64,000 nt of DNA from JACVRW01 sp963820315 (GTDB lineage: Bacteria > Actinomycetota > Thermoleophilia > Solirubrobacterales > Thermoleophilaceae). The position numbers and the translations under genes are program-made. Positions 1 through 9,625 of this stretch are shown piece by piece; within the stretch, counting starts at the first letter, position 1; the number at the start of each line of letters is the position of its first letter. The DNA is taken from assembly GCA_963820315.1 (NCBI GenBank), contig CAWFZK010000025.1, forward strand, positions 112,014 to 176,013, in the 5' to 3' direction. The notes beneath the pieces are model-generated. The model had not been told where the DNA came from. It worked only from the letters and a program-made list of their open reading frames with translations, and did not search any database.

Positions 1-103
1 CCACCGCTCCCGCCCCGGCCTGCACCGCACGCGGCCGCTGCACCAGCAGCACGACCGCCACCGCGACTCCCGCCGCGACCAGTGCCGCCAACACGATCTC
101 CAT
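1..103 (-). CDS. rny: Ribonuclease Y N-terminus, partial
   Basis: Only the first 34 codons are in the window; the gene runs off the left edge. The start ATG lies at 103-101 behind a clear GAGGAG ribosome site. The visible protein is a Met-Glu-Ile start followed by an Ala/Val/Leu-rich stretch of about 22 residues and then Gln-Arg-Pro-Arg, which is a single N-terminal membrane anchor. RNase Y, the membrane-bound endoribonuclease that starts mRNA decay, has this anchor, and rny follows recA-recX in many Gram-positive bacteria. The call therefore rests on position plus the anchor; no catalytic part is visible. Another single-anchor protein cannot be excluded. Confidence 0.5.
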   Translation of the reverse strand, partial: MEIVLAALVAAGVAVAVVLLVQRPRAVQAGAGAV

Positions 104-405
104 TCCGCGTCTCCTCGTTCCGGCGCAGAGCGCCGGTCTCATCCAAGTTGGGTGAGCGGTGCGGCGCGGGGCCGCAAGACACCAGACGTCGCCGGGAAGC
201 GAGCGCGCGCCGTCAGGCGCGCGCGAACTGCGACCTATGGACCCTCTCGGACGCTCCTTCCGAGAGGCTCATGTGCGTTTGTCCGTACAACCATCACTGG
301 GAATCAGGCGATTTGCTCGTCTTTTGTCTCACGGCGGCCGTGCCGGCCGCGTTCACAGGAGGGTAACCCTCCGGGGGGTGCCTCGCAACCAGCGAACCAA
401 GGCTG
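104..405. other. recX-rny intergenic region with three hairpins
   Basis: No convincing gene is seen. Three perfect inverted repeats are present: GCGCGCGCC/GGCGCGCGC at 203-224 (loop of 4), CCTCTCGGA/TCCGAGAGG at 243-267 (loop of 7), and GGAGGG/CCCTCC at 358-372 (loop of 3) just past the recX stop. None is followed by a T-tract on either strand. They could be U-less terminators of recX or structure in the 5' leader of rny. Confidence 0.5.
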
Positions 406-867
406 TCAGCGAGAGGGTGACGAGCCGCCCTGGCGCTTGCTCAGGCCGCGCGCGGCCGCCGGCTCGAGCGCCCGGACCGCCTCGTAGGCGAGCTCTGGCG
501 CGTAGCCGCGCCGGACCAGGAGCCGCCAGGCCCGGTCGCGCTCGCGGTCGTCCGCCGGCGGCGCCGGGAAGCGCTGCTCGAGGAGGGTCAGCGCCGTGTC
601 GAGCTCCGCCTGCTCGGTGCGATCGCAGAGCGCCGCGTCGATCAGGTCCGGCGCGACGCCGCGCCTCGCCAGCTCACGGGCGATGCGCTCAGAGCCCCAC
701 TGGGCGAGCTCGCGCTTGTCCTCCGCGAAGCGAAGCGCGTAGCGGGCGTCGTCGAGGAAGCCGGACGTGCTCAGCTCCTCCACCGCCACCTCGATCGCAT
801 CGGGCTCGACGCGCCTGCGCTCGAGCGCGGTGCGCAGCTCGGCGACGGTCCGCTCGCGGCGAGCCAC
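406..867 (-). CDS. recX: Regulatory protein RecX
   Basis: RecX binds and modulates RecA filaments. The 153-residue frame shows the repeated three-helix pattern of the family: TVAELRTALERR near the start, SGFLDDARYALRFAEDKRE, then WGSERIARELARRGV and the last helices up to the Ala-rich tail. The GTG at 867 is the first canonical start after the recA stop, but the frame upstream (IDLAYKAVARRER) still looks like the first RecX helix, so about nine to 25 N-terminal residues seem to be lost. No ATG, GTG or TTG lies between the TGA at 948-946 and this GTG, so either an indel or an unusual start is involved. It follows recA directly, the normal arrangement. Confidence 0.85.
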   Translation of the reverse strand: MARRERTVAELRTALERRRVEPDAIEVAVEELSTSGFLDDARYALRFAEDKRELAQWGSERIARELARRGVAPDLIDAALCDRTEQAELDTALTLLEQRFPAPPADDRERDRAWRLLVRRGYAPELAYEAVRALEPAAARGLSKRQGGSSPSR

Positions 868-945
868 GGCCTTGTAGGCGAGGTCGATCGCCCGCTCGGC
901 CTCGGACCGGCGCGGCGGCGTCGACGGGTTCTTCCGGGTCGAAGC

Positions 946-2055
946 TCAGGCCGCCTCGCGATCCTCGGCGGGCGCCGCCTCCTCGGGCGCGGCGGCCCCG
1001 TCCTCATCCGGGCTCGACAGCCGCCAGCGGCGCCGTGGCCGGCTCGACCCCGAGCGCGTCGTAGATCTTGCGCTCGATCTCGCTGGTCACCGTCCGGGTT
1101 CTCGCGCAGGTAGCCCTTGACGTTGTTGCGGCCCTGGCCGAGCCGCTCGTCGCCGTAGGAGAAGAACGAGCCCGACTTCTGGACGATGCCGTGCTCGATC
1201 CCGAGGTCGAGGATGCAGCCCTCCGAGCTGATGCCCTGGCCGTACTCGATGTCGAACTCGGCCTGGCGGAACGGCGCCGCGACCTTGTTCTTGACCACCT
1301 TCACGCGCACGCGGTTGCCGACCGCCTCGGTGCCCTCCTTGAGGGTCTCGATGCGCCGGATGTCGAGGCGCTGCGACGAGTAGAACTTGAGCGCGCGCCC
1401 GCCCGGCTGGGTCTCGGGCGAGCCGAACATCACGCCGACCTTCTCGCGGATCTGGTTGGTGAACACGCAGAGCGTGTTGGCGCGGTTCAGGTTGCCGGCG
1501 AGCTTGCGCATCGCCTGGGACATCATGCGCGCCTGCAGGCCGACGGTCTGGTCGCCCATCTGCGCCCTCGAGCTCGACCTTCGGGGTGAGCGCCGCCACC
1601 GAGTCGATCGCCACGATGTCGACGGCGCCCGAGCGGATCAGCAGGTCGGCGATCTCGAGCGCCTGCTCGCCGTGGTCCGGCTGGGAGACGAGCAGCTCGT
1701 CGACGTCCACCCCGATGCGCTTGGCGTAGCCGGGTCCATGGCGTGCTCGGCGTCGATGAACGCGCAGATGCCGCCCATGCTTCTGGGCGCTGGCGAGCAC
1801 GTGGTAGAGCAGCGTCGTCTTTCCGGAGGACTCGGGGCCGAATATCTCCACGATCCGCCCGCGCGGCAACCCGCCGACGCCGAGCGCCAGGTCGAGCGAC
1901 ATCGCGCCCGTCGGGACGGCCGCCACCCGCACCTGGTAGGCGTCGTCCCCCATCTTCATGATCGATCCCTGGCCGAACTGCCGCTCGATCTGCGTGAGCG
2001 CGCCCTTCAGCGCAGCCTCGCGTGCCTGCGCGGCCTTCTGCTGCTCCTTGTCCAT
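946..2055 (-). CDS. recA: Recombinase RecA, reading frame broken by indels
   Basis: RecA is the ATP-dependent strand-exchange protein of homologous recombination and the SOS trigger. The ATG at 2055 (MDKEQQK) has a GAGGAG site eight bases upstream. The Walker A GPESSGKTT, the DELLVSQPD and VAIDSVAALTPK blocks, and the L2 and C-terminal core are all present but lie in different frames. Switches are needed near 1780 (extra C), 1730 (missing C), 1562 (extra G), 1090 (extra G) and probably about 1018, after which an acidic tail ends at TGA 948-946. The protein sequence on either side of each switch joins seamlessly, so the gene is probably intact in the cell and the indels are sequence errors. 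A real loss of RecA is less likely. Confidence 0.85.
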
Positions 2056-2128
2056 GCTGTGTCTCCTCGAAGCTCTTGAGGTCCACAACGTAGGAGGGCT
2101 ATCGGACAGATGTTCGCCCCGGCGCGGC

Positions 2129-2866
2129 TCAGCCGCGCCGATCGCAGACGAGCACCTCGGTTTGGTACGGAACCGTCACGGGGCCCTCCGCTGCGAGCGA
2201 GCGCGCCGCGGCCACGACCCGCTCGCGCTCGGCCGCCGGCAGCGACGAGATGAAGCTGATCGAGGCGACCCGGTCGGCCAGGCCGTCGGCGTCCTGCACG
2301 TGCTCGTACGTGAACCGGCGCTCCTCGAGCGGGCCGAACATCGTGGTGCGCTCGAAGGCGCCGCGCCAGTCGCCGCGATGCGTGGGCGTGCTCGCCCGAT
2401 GTGGCGCCACGAGCTCCTCGATCGCCTGGTTGACCGGATCCTCGAGCACCCGCTTGTTCCAGATGAGCGCGAGCCCCCCGCCCGGCCGCAGCACGCGATG
2501 GATCTCGGCGAGCGCCGCATCGCCGTCGAACCAGTGGAAGGCCTGGGCCACGGTGACCGCGTCGGCGCACCTGTCGGGCAGCGGCATGCGCTCCGCCGTC
2601 CCGTCGAGCGCCCGCACCTCGGCCGGCAGCTCGGCGCGCATCTCGGCGACGGGCTCCACGGCGACGACCTCGCAGCGGAGCGCCAGCAGCGGACTCGTCA
2701 GGGCGCCCGTCCCGGCCGCCAGATCGACGACCGTCCGGCCCGGCCCCAGCCCGAGCCGCTCCGACAGGAACTCGATCGCCTCCGGCGGATAGCCCGGCCG
2801 CCCGCGCCGGTACTCCCCCGCCGCGCGCGCGAAGCCCTGCTCCGCGGCGGGATGCAGGCGCTTCAC
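2129..2866 (-). CDS. Class I SAM-dependent methyltransferase
   Basis: The 245-residue protein has the Rossmann methyltransferase core: motif I VVDLAAGTGALT near residue 45, an acidic end of strand 2 (VVAVEP), the VTVAQAFHWFD segment typical of the UbiE/Methyltransf_11-like group, and HRVLRPGGGLALIW. Start is GTG at 2866, which overlaps the TGA of the upstream acetyltransferase gene by four bases (GTGA), so it is likely co-translated. The substrate cannot be read from sequence; the AQAFHWFD group often methylates small molecules. Frame is intact. Confidence 0.85.
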   Translation of the reverse strand: MKRLHPAAEQGFARAAGEYRRGRPGYPPEAIEFLSERLGLGPGRTVVDLAAGTGALTSPLLALRCEVVAVEPVAEMRAELPAEVRALDGTAERMPLPDRCADAVTVAQAFHWFDGDAALAEIHRVLRPGGGLALIWNKRVLEDPVNQAIEELVAPHRASTPTHRGDWRGAFERTTMFGPLEERRFTYEHVQDADGLADRVASISFISSLPAAERERVVAAARSLAAEGPVTVPYQTEVLVCDRRG

Positions 2867-3411
2867 AGGTCCTCGGGCAGCAGCGAGAACATGACGAGGT
2901 CCTCGCGCACGCCGTGCCGGGTGCGGTAGCGGCGCATCAGCCCCTCGCGCGTGAATCCGCCGCGCTCGGCGACTCGCTGCGAGGCCTCGTTGGCCGGGTT
3001 CGCGAGCAACTCGACGCGCTCCAGCTCCAGCTCGTCGACAGCCCAGCGCGAGAGCAGCCGCAGCGCGCGCGTGCAGAGGCCGCGGCCGCGCGCCTCCCGG
3101 GCCATCCAGTAGCCGATCTCGCCCCGGTGGTCCTGCCAGTCGAAGTTCGACATCCCGATCGCTCCGAGCAGGGCATCGCCGTGGTCGACGATCGCCAGCG
3201 CCAGCTCCTTGCCCGCCAGGCGATCCGCCTCGCGCGTCGCGATGAACTCGGTCGCATGCCGGTCCGTGTACTCCTCCGGCACGACGGTCCAGCGCGAGAT
3301 CTCCGGGTCCTGGCAGGCGGCGGTGACCGCGGGGACGTCGCCGAGCGTCCAGGGTCGCAGACGCACCTCGGCGTCGGCGAGCGGAGGGTCGGGCAGCGGG
3401 ATCCAGGGCAC
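2863..3411 (-). CDS. GNAT-family N-acetyltransferase
   Basis: A 182-residue protein of the RimJ/RimL type of GNAT acetyltransferases. It begins with the family-like VRLRPWTLGDVPAV, carries the acetyl-CoA loop region GYWMAREARGRGLCTRAL in the middle, and ends with ERGGFTREGLMRRY followed by a short tail. The GTG start at 3411 shares one base with the pyrD TAG stop (TAGTG). These enzymes acetylate protein N-termini or small amines; which one applies here is not visible. It belongs to the tight minus-strand run cinA-thpR-pyrD-GNAT-methyltransferase. Confidence 0.85.
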   Translation of the reverse strand: MPWIPLPDPPLADAEVRLRPWTLGDVPAVTAACQDPEISRWTVVPEEYTDRHATEFIATREADRLAGKELALAIVDHGDALLGAIGMSNFDWQDHRGEIGYWMAREARGRGLCTRALRLLSRWAVDELELERVELLANPANEASQRVAERGGFTREGLMRRYRTRHGVREDLVMFSLLPEDL

Positions 3412-4520
3412 TAGCCCGCGTCCGCGCCGACGACGTCCGCCACCCGCCTGACCCCGTCGCGCTCGAGCAACGGCCGGAGCCCGCCCAGGATCTCCTTCAC
3501 GATCCCCGGGCCGCGGTAGACGAGCGCCGTGTAGAGCTGGACGAGCGACGCCCCCAGCCGGATCTTCCGGTAGGCGTCCTCGGCCGTGAAGATCCCGCCG
3601 GCGGCGATCAGCCCGTAGCGACCGCCGTCGCCGGTGATCCCGTAGAGCAGCCGCAGGACCTCGTTGACGAAGCCCTCGACCGGACGCCCGCCGACGGCGC
3701 CGGGCATGCGCTCGAGGCGCTCGCGCGGCGCGTGCAGGCGCAGCACGTCCGGCTTGCCGGCCGGCAGGTTGATCGCGAAGCCCGCCACGAACGGGAAGCC
3801 GTCCGCGATCGCGACGGTCTCCCGCAGCACGCCCGTGTCGGTCGTCGGCTTGAGCTTGAGGATCACGGGGACGCGCGGCCTCTCCTCCGCGAGCGCGCCG
3901 AGCAGCCGCTCGACGCGCGGCAGCTCGTCGAAGAAGTCGCGGTCGCCGGGCGAGTTGGGGCAGCTCATGTTGAGGGCCACGTAGTCGGCGCGGCCCTGCA
4001 GTAGCGCGAACGACCGGGCGTAGTCCTCGTACACGCCGGGCTCGGCCGCGGGCAGCCGCGGGTCGTTCGTCTTGACCAGGTTCACGCCCAGCGGGACCGG
4101 CAGCCTGCTTCCGTCGAGCCGGGCCGCCACCGCCTCGGCGCCGTCGTTCGGAACGCCGTAGCTGACCACGATGGCGTCGTCCTCCGGGAGCCGGAAGAGG
4201 CGCGGGCGCGGGTTGCCGTCCGAGGGCCGCGCCGAGACGGAGCCCATCTCGAGGTGCCCGAAGCCGAGCTCGGCGAGCAGCGGCAGCGCGCGCCCGTTCT
4301 TGTCGAAGCCGGCGGCGAGCCCGAGCGGGTTCCTGAACGAGAGCCCCCCGAGCTCGACAGCCAGCCCGGAGTCGCCGCCGGCGAAGGTGCGGCGCGCAAG
4401 GCCGCGGACCGCCGCGGCGCGGCCGGCGAGCGCCGACGTCCTGAGCGCGAGCTCGTGCGCCCGCTCCGGTTCGAGCCGGAACAGCAGGGGCCGCACGGCC
4501 GTCTCGTACAGCGCGCTCAC
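3411..4520 (-). CDS. Dihydroorotate dehydrogenase-like protein, class 2 architecture with Cys at the active site
   Basis: The 369-residue protein has the N-terminal helical domain of membrane-associated quinone-linked PyrD (AVRPLLFRLEPERAHELA), the block NPLGLAAGFDKNG, the FMN phosphate loop IAAGGI and the C-terminal GASLVQLYTALVYRGP. Class 2 enzymes use a catalytic Ser in Asn-x-Ser-Ser-Pro-Asn; here the segment reads NMSCPNSPG, so a Cys, as in class 1, stands at that position. The usual Asn-Thr-Thr after strand 6 is replaced by AINLPAG. The window also encodes a full class 1B enzyme (pyrK/pyrD at 42.7-44.5 kb), so this copy may be a divergent paralogue. GTG 4520 is chosen because VSALYETAVRP matches the family N-terminus. 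Confidence 0.8.
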   Translation of the reverse strand: MSALYETAVRPLLFRLEPERAHELALRTSALAGRAAAVRGLARRTFAGGDSGLAVELGGLSFRNPLGLAAGFDKNGRALPLLAELGFGHLEMGSVSARPSDGNPRPRLFRLPEDDAIVVSYGVPNDGAEAVAARLDGSRLPVPLGVNLVKTNDPRLPAAEPGVYEDYARSFALLQGRADYVALNMSCPNSPGDRDFFDELPRVERLLGALAEERPRVPVILKLKPTTDTGVLRETVAIADGFPFVAGFAINLPAGKPDVLRLHAPRERLERMPGAVGGRPVEGFVNEVLRLLYGITGDGGRYGLIAAGGIFTAEDAYRKIRLGASLVQLYTALVYRGPGIVKEILGGLRPLLERDGVRRVADVVGADAG

Positions 4521-4531
4521 TGAGCTGGACG

Positions 4532-5070
4532 CTAGCGGCCGGCGCCCGTGCGAGCGGCTCGTAGAGGGCGCCCTGCGGGCGCAGCGTCGAGCGGTAGAGG
4601 GTGAGCTCGGCGCCCGTGAAGGGCGCTTCCGGCGGCGGCCTGCCTTCGAGCGGCGGTACGCGCCGCTCACCGCGCTTGACGCGCGCCAGCGTGATGTGCG
4701 GCCAGAACGGGCGCTTCTCGGGCCGGTACCAGCGCCCGGCCTCGAGCGCGTCCGATACGGCCGCCTGCAACGCGGCCGCGCGGCCGCCCTCGTCCGCCAG
4801 GTCGAGCGCGAACAGACGCGGGTCGCGCGGGGGCAGAGCCCGCACCTCGCCCGGGACGAGGAGCGGCGCGGCAGCCGCCGGCCGCGCGCCGAAGGTGGCC
4901 TCGGCGATCGCCTCGGCGGCCGCCTCGTCCTGCCAGCCGAGGAACACGAGCGTCACGTGCAGCGCCTCCGCTCGGACGGGCCGCAGGTCGCGCCGCCCCT
5001 CGACGAGCTCGTCGCGCCAGCCGGCCAGCTCCTCCCGCGCCTCCGCGGGGAGGTCGAGCGCGACGAACAT
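4532..5070 (-). CDS. thpR: RNA 2',3'-cyclic phosphodiesterase (LigT/ThpR type), 3' end frameshifted
   Basis: Begins MFVALDLPAE at ATG 5070 and carries the two HxT motifs of the 2H phosphoesterase fold, HVTLVFLG and HITLARV, that open 2',3'-cyclic phosphates on RNA ends. Length of about 180 residues is normal. The frame does not reach a stop: it runs on antiparallel in register into pyrD and beyond. A TAG at 4534-4532, just before the pyrD start, would end the protein after a single-base correction near 4535, so one base is probably missing. The gene sits 17 bases after cinA in the same direction. Confidence 0.8.
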
Positions 5071-5087
5071 GCGCGCCCGCGGGCCGC

Positions 5088-6367
5088 TCAGAGGAGGCCG
5101 TCCTCCACGCCCGTGAGAGCGCGCCGGAGCAGGTGCATCGCCACGGTCGTGGCGCGCTCGCGGATGTCGGTGCGGTCGCCGGGCAGGAGCGCGCGGCGCG
5201 TGACCGTGTCGCCGTCGCCCGCTGGACGCTCCAGACGACGGTCCCGACGGGCTTCTCCTCGCTCCCGCCGTCGGGTCCCGCGATGCCCGTGATCGAGATC
5301 GCGGTGTCGGCGCCGAAGCGCTCGAGGGCGCCGGCGGCCATCGCCTCCGCCACCTCCTCGGACACCGCGCCATGCGCCTCGATCAGCGCCGGATCGACGC
5401 CGAGCAGGTCGGTCTTCGCCTCGTTCGCATATGCGACCACGCCGCCGTCCACGTACGCCGAGGAACCCGGCCGGTCGGTGAGCCGCGCGGCCAGCAGGCC
5501 CGCGGTGCAGGACTCGGCGGTCGCGAGCCGGCGGCCGGCCAGCAGCTCGGCCACCAGGTCGTCGATGCGCGAGCCGTCCTCGGAGAAGATCTCGCGCGTG
5601 TGGCGCTCGCGGACGAGCTTCATCAGGCTCTCGTAGGCCGCCTCCGCGCCGGGCTCGTAGCGCGTGACCATCTCGATCTCGCCGCGCCGCAGGCAGGTCG
5701 TGATCTCGAGCTGCTCGAAGCCGTCGACCTCGCGCTCGGCCTCGCGCAGCGTCTCGGCGAGCCCCGACTCGGGGAGGCCGAACATGCGCACGGTCGACTG
5801 GTCGTACGCGGTCCGGGCGGCGATCGCGCCCTGCACGGGCTCGCTCTCGACCGCCACGCGCCACATCGGCTGAAGCTCGCGCGGCGGCCCGGGCAGCACG
5901 ACCACCACCGGGTCGCCGGGCACGATCACGCCGGGAGCGGTGCCGACCGGGTCGATCACGGTCGCGCCCTCGGGGATCAGCGCCTGCTTGCGGTTGGCCG
6001 CCCTCATCGCCTCCGGGTCCCAGTGCCGGAAGCGCTTCATGAGCGGCTCGAGGATCGCGTAGATGCGCTGCTCGAGCTCCTCGTCGAGCACGAGCTCGCG
6101 GCCGCTGAAGCGCGCCACGACCTCGACGGTCATGTCGTCGGCGGTCGGACCGAGTCCGCCGCTCGTGAGGATCAGGTCGACGCCCTGGTCCGCCATGAAG
6201 CGCAGCTGCGCCTCGATGTCCTCGGGGCGGTCGCCGCAGATGGTGATGTGGGCGAGCTCCACGCCCAGCTCGAGCAGCCGGTCGGCGAGCCAGGGGCCGT
6301 TGCGGTCCTGCACGCGGCCGCTCAGCACCTCGGTGCCGGTCACGACGATGCCGGCGCGGGCGCTCAC
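5088..6367 (-). CDS. cinA: CinA: competence/damage-inducible protein, nicotinamide mononucleotide deamidase domain, one frameshift
   Basis: N-terminal half is the MoCF-like domain (GIVVTGTEVLSGRVQDRNG; TSGGLGPTADD; VVLPGPPRE), C-terminal half the PncC-type amidase (AESCTAGLLAARLTDRPGSS; ISITGIAGPDGGSEEKPVGTV). PncC-type domains recycle NMN released by DNA ligase. The frame breaks at about 5222 after VVWSVQRA: one missing G there restores DGDTVTRRALLPGDR and the end at 5088. GTG 6367 overlaps the TGA of the preceding gene (GTGA). Position directly upstream of the recA region is the conserved placement. Confidence 0.88.
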
Positions 6368-7112
6368 GCGCAGGGCCGCTCGCCGAGGGGCAGTGGCCGG
6401 CGGCCGCGGACCGTGAACTCGAAGCCGACCGGGTCGGGGCCCGTGGCGACGTGCACGGGCCTGCCGTTCTTCCGGATCTGGACGTCCGTCTTGCCGAGGT
6501 TGACGCGCACGATCTTCCCCCTGAACGTCTGCGGAGCGTCGATCGTGTTCTCGAAGAGCACCGGCGTGCCGCTGCCGCGATCGACGCACACATAGGTCGG
6601 CGTCAGCGGGGTGATCCTCAGCACCACCCGCGTCGGCGTGCGGCGCTCCGGCTGCTGCTGGGGGCGGTCGGTCGTCTCCGTGCGCGGTGTCGTCTCGGAG
6701 GCCACCTCGCCGCCGTCGTCATCGCCGTCCGCCAGCAGGCCGATCGCCACCAGGGCGCCGACGACGGCCACCACGACCAGCAGCAGCAGCGACCCGGGCC
6801 GAGCCGCGGGCCGCGGCGGCGCCGGTCGCGCGCGAGGTTGGGCGGGCCGAGCGACTGGATGTGCTCGACGTCGTCACCCGCCTCGTAGTGGGCGCGGTAC
6901 TCCTCGACCAGCAGGTGCGGATCGAGGCCGAGCGCCTCCGCGTAGGTGCGCAGGAACGTCTTGACGAAGGTCGGGCCCGGCAGCATCCCGAACTCCTCGT
7001 TCTCGAGCGCGCGCAGGTACTTCGCGCGGATCTTGGTGCTCGCCTCGACGTCGGCGATATCGAGCCGCTGGCGCATCCGCGCCTCCCGCAACGTGTCGCC
7101 AATCGTTGCCAT
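6364..7112 (-). CDS. RodZ-like HTH/transmembrane protein, one frameshift
   Basis: Residues 1-70 form the Xre/RodZ-type helix-turn-helix (GDTLREARMRQRLDIADVEA; IRAKYLRALENEEF; FVKTFLRTYAEALGLD) that in RodZ contacts MreB. The frame then switches near 6825 to continue as a hydrophobic span (LLLLVVVAVVGALVAIGLL), a Thr/Pro/Gln-rich linker and a beta-rich C-terminal domain ending RGRRPLPLGERPCA. Helix-turn-helix, linker, one membrane span, linker and extracellular domain is the RodZ layout. ATG 7112 is the only sensible start. A one-base error is the likely cause of the break. Confidence 0.75.
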
Positions 7113-7145
7113 GAGGCGCGTAGTGTGATGGATCGGCCGGGGCCT

Positions 7146-9575
7146 CTACTCCTCGGCGGAAGCGGCCACGGTGGCCTCGCCGAGATTCTCGAGCACCCTG
7201 GGCAGATCGGCCTCGGTGATCAGTACCTGGCGCGCCTTGGAGCCCTCGTAGCCGGAGATCACGCCGCGCCGCTCCATCATGTCGATCAGCCTCCCCGCGC
7301 GCGTGTAGCCGACGCGCAGGCGCCGCTGCAGCATCGACGTCGAGGCGGTCCCCATCTGCACGACCGTCGCGATCGCGTCGCCGAGCAGGTCATCCTGGTC
7401 GGGGTCGAAGTCGCCCTCGGCGGCGCCCTCCTCCTCCTCCGGCTCGACCGCCTCGAGCAGCTCCTCCTGCAGCTCGGGCTCGCCCTGGCGGCGCCAGTGG
7501 TCGGTCAGCTTCTCGATCTCCTCCTCGGCGATGAAGGCGCCCTGGATGCGCGCGGAGCGCGACTCGCCTGACGGGCGGAACAGCATGTCGCCCTGGCCGA
7601 GCAGGGACTCCGCGCCGTTCTGGTCGAGGATCACGCGCGAGTCGGTCTGGGAGGAGACGGCGAAGGCGATGCGGGCGGGGACGTTCGCCTTGATCATGCC
7701 GGTGATCACGTCCGCGCTCGGGCGCTGGGTCGCGAGCACGAGGTGGATGCCGACGGCGCGCGACTTCTGCGCCAGCCGGATGATCGAGTCCTCGACGTCG
7801 GCGGGGGCGACCATCATCAGGTCGGCGAGCTCGTCGATCACGCAGAGGATGTACGGAAGCGGCGCCTCGCCCTGCTTCACGCGCACGCGGTTCAGCTCGA
7901 CGAGGCTGCGCGTCTTGGCGCGGCTCATCACGCCGTAGCGCTCCTCCATCTCCTTGATCAGGTTGCCGAGCACGTTCGCCGCAAGCCGCGGGCTCGTCAC
8001 GACCGGCGTGAGCAGGTGCGGGATGCCCTCGTAGTGGTTCAGCTCGACGCGCTTCGGGTCGACGAGCACCATCCGCACCTCGTTCGGCGAGGAGCGCAGC
8101 AGCACGCTCGACAGCATCGCGTTGACGCAGCCGGACTTACCCGAGCCGGTGGTGCCGGCGATCAGGATGTGCGGCTGCTTGGCGAGGTCGGTGCCGATCG
8201 CCTTGCCGGCGATGTCCTTGCCGAGCCAGACCGACAGCGGCGACCAGCCACGCGGCGCGTCCTGGAAGACGTCGCCCAGGTGAACCATCTTGCGCACGCG
8301 GTTCGGCACCTCGACGCCGACCGCCGTCTTGCCCGGGATGGGCGCCAGGATGCGCACCTGCTCGGCCGCCAGCGCGTAGGCGATGTCGTCCTTCAGCTGC
8401 GCGACCTTCGACATCTTGATCCCGGGCGCGAGCCGCAGCTCGTAGCGCGTGACGTGCGGGCCGCTGACCGTCCCGATCACGCGCGCCTCGACGTTGAAGT
8501 GGCCGAGCGCCTGGGTGAGCATGGCGCCGGTCCGCTCGATGCCCTTGGTGTCGACCTTCTGGGCGCCGTTCGAGCGCTTGAGGAAGCCGAGCTTCGGCAT
8601 CCGGTAGTCGAGGTCCTCGGACTCCGTGACCGGGGAGCGGCGCTTGCCCATCGGCGTGAGCTCCGGCTCCGGCTCGGGCTCGCGGCTCCGGGCTCGTCCT
8701 CGTCCGCAGCGTGCGGGGGCGGCGGCTCGAGCTCGGCCACGTGCTCCTGCTCGGGCTGCGGCGCCACGATCGTGTCGTCCTCGTCCTCCTCCTCGTAGAG
8801 GTCGGGGTAGCGGTCCGCCCCGTCGAGCGCCGGCGCCTCCACGTGCGTGGCGCGCACGACCGGCTCGCGGTCCTCGGGCTCAGGCGGCTCGAGCGGCTCG
8901 GCATCGGGGTCGCGGGTGCGCCGCATCGTGATCGGCGGCAAGCGGGTCGGTCGGCAGGTTGAGCGTGTTGGCGGTGCGCCGCATGCGCTCGCCGGTCCCC
9001 GTGGCGAGCACGCGCGTGCCGCTCACGAGGCTCGCGATCGAGGCGCCCGTCAGCAGCAGCACCCCTGCGATCAGCAGGAAGACGAACAGGATGTGCGAGC
9101 CGGCGTCCGAGAACAGCTTGCTCGAGGCCCAGTAGAGCGACTCGCCGGAGAGACCGCCGTGGCGCTCGAGGTAGGCGCTGTCGAGGAAGCCGTCGCGCGG
9201 CGTTTCACCCGGGCCGAGGCCGAGCGAGCCGGCGGCGAAGCCGAGCGTGAGCGCCGCCGCCAGGCACAGCGCGCCGGTCTTGAACGGGTGCGTGCTCGGC
9301 AGCGCCGGGCGCATGATGAGCACGGCGCCCGCGGCGAGCAGCGCCACCGGGGCTGCGTAGGCGACCGCCCCGAAGAGGAAGCGGAGCGCGTCGGCGAGCG
9401 CCTCCCCCACCTCGCCGCCCGCCCAGTCGAGGTAGAAGATGCAGGCGAAGAAGGCGGCGAACGCCACCATGCCAAGGCCCAGCAGGTCCCAGTGACGCTG
9501 TTCGAGGTGCGGCAGGTCGAGCTGGGGCCACCAGGCCCTGCGGGCACGGCGTCGCTTGCTGCGGCGGCTCGCCAT
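7146..9575 (-). CDS. ftsK: DNA translocase FtsK/SpoIIIE, two frameshifts
   Basis: FtsK pumps the chromosome terminus through the closing septum. Three consecutive frames make one protein: a basic start plus four predicted membrane spans (9575 to about 8940), an acidic Glu/Asp/Pro-rich linker (to about 8685), and the motor plus gamma domains (to TAG 7148-7146). The motor has the Walker A GTTGSGKS and Walker B YILCVIDELADLM; the end carries the winged-helix gamma domain (LQRRLRVGYTRAGRLIDMMERRGV) that reads KOPS/SRS sites. The breaks lie in low-complexity DNA and a single-base change at each restores the frame. It probably heads the run of genes down to recA. Confidence 0.88.
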
Positions 9576-9585
9576 CCACCGTGAA

Positions 9586-9618
9586 TTCGACGGAGGCGGC
9601 CCTCACCCTCCCTACCAT
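9586..9618 (+). promoter_or_regulatory. Promoter of the two-component operon
   Basis: A TACCAT -10 box at 9613-9618 ends seven bases before the ATG at 9626, which fits a leaderless transcript. TTCGAC at 9586-9591 is a possible but widely spaced (21 bases) -35 element. Confidence 0.4.
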
Positions 9619-9625
9619 GGGTCCG

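Noticed and set aside
2863..5373. An 836-codon open frame on the minus strand
   Set aside because: It is thpR plus antisense-type frame through pyrD plus the GNAT gene; only the ends have real domains. High GC removes stop codons from shadow frames.
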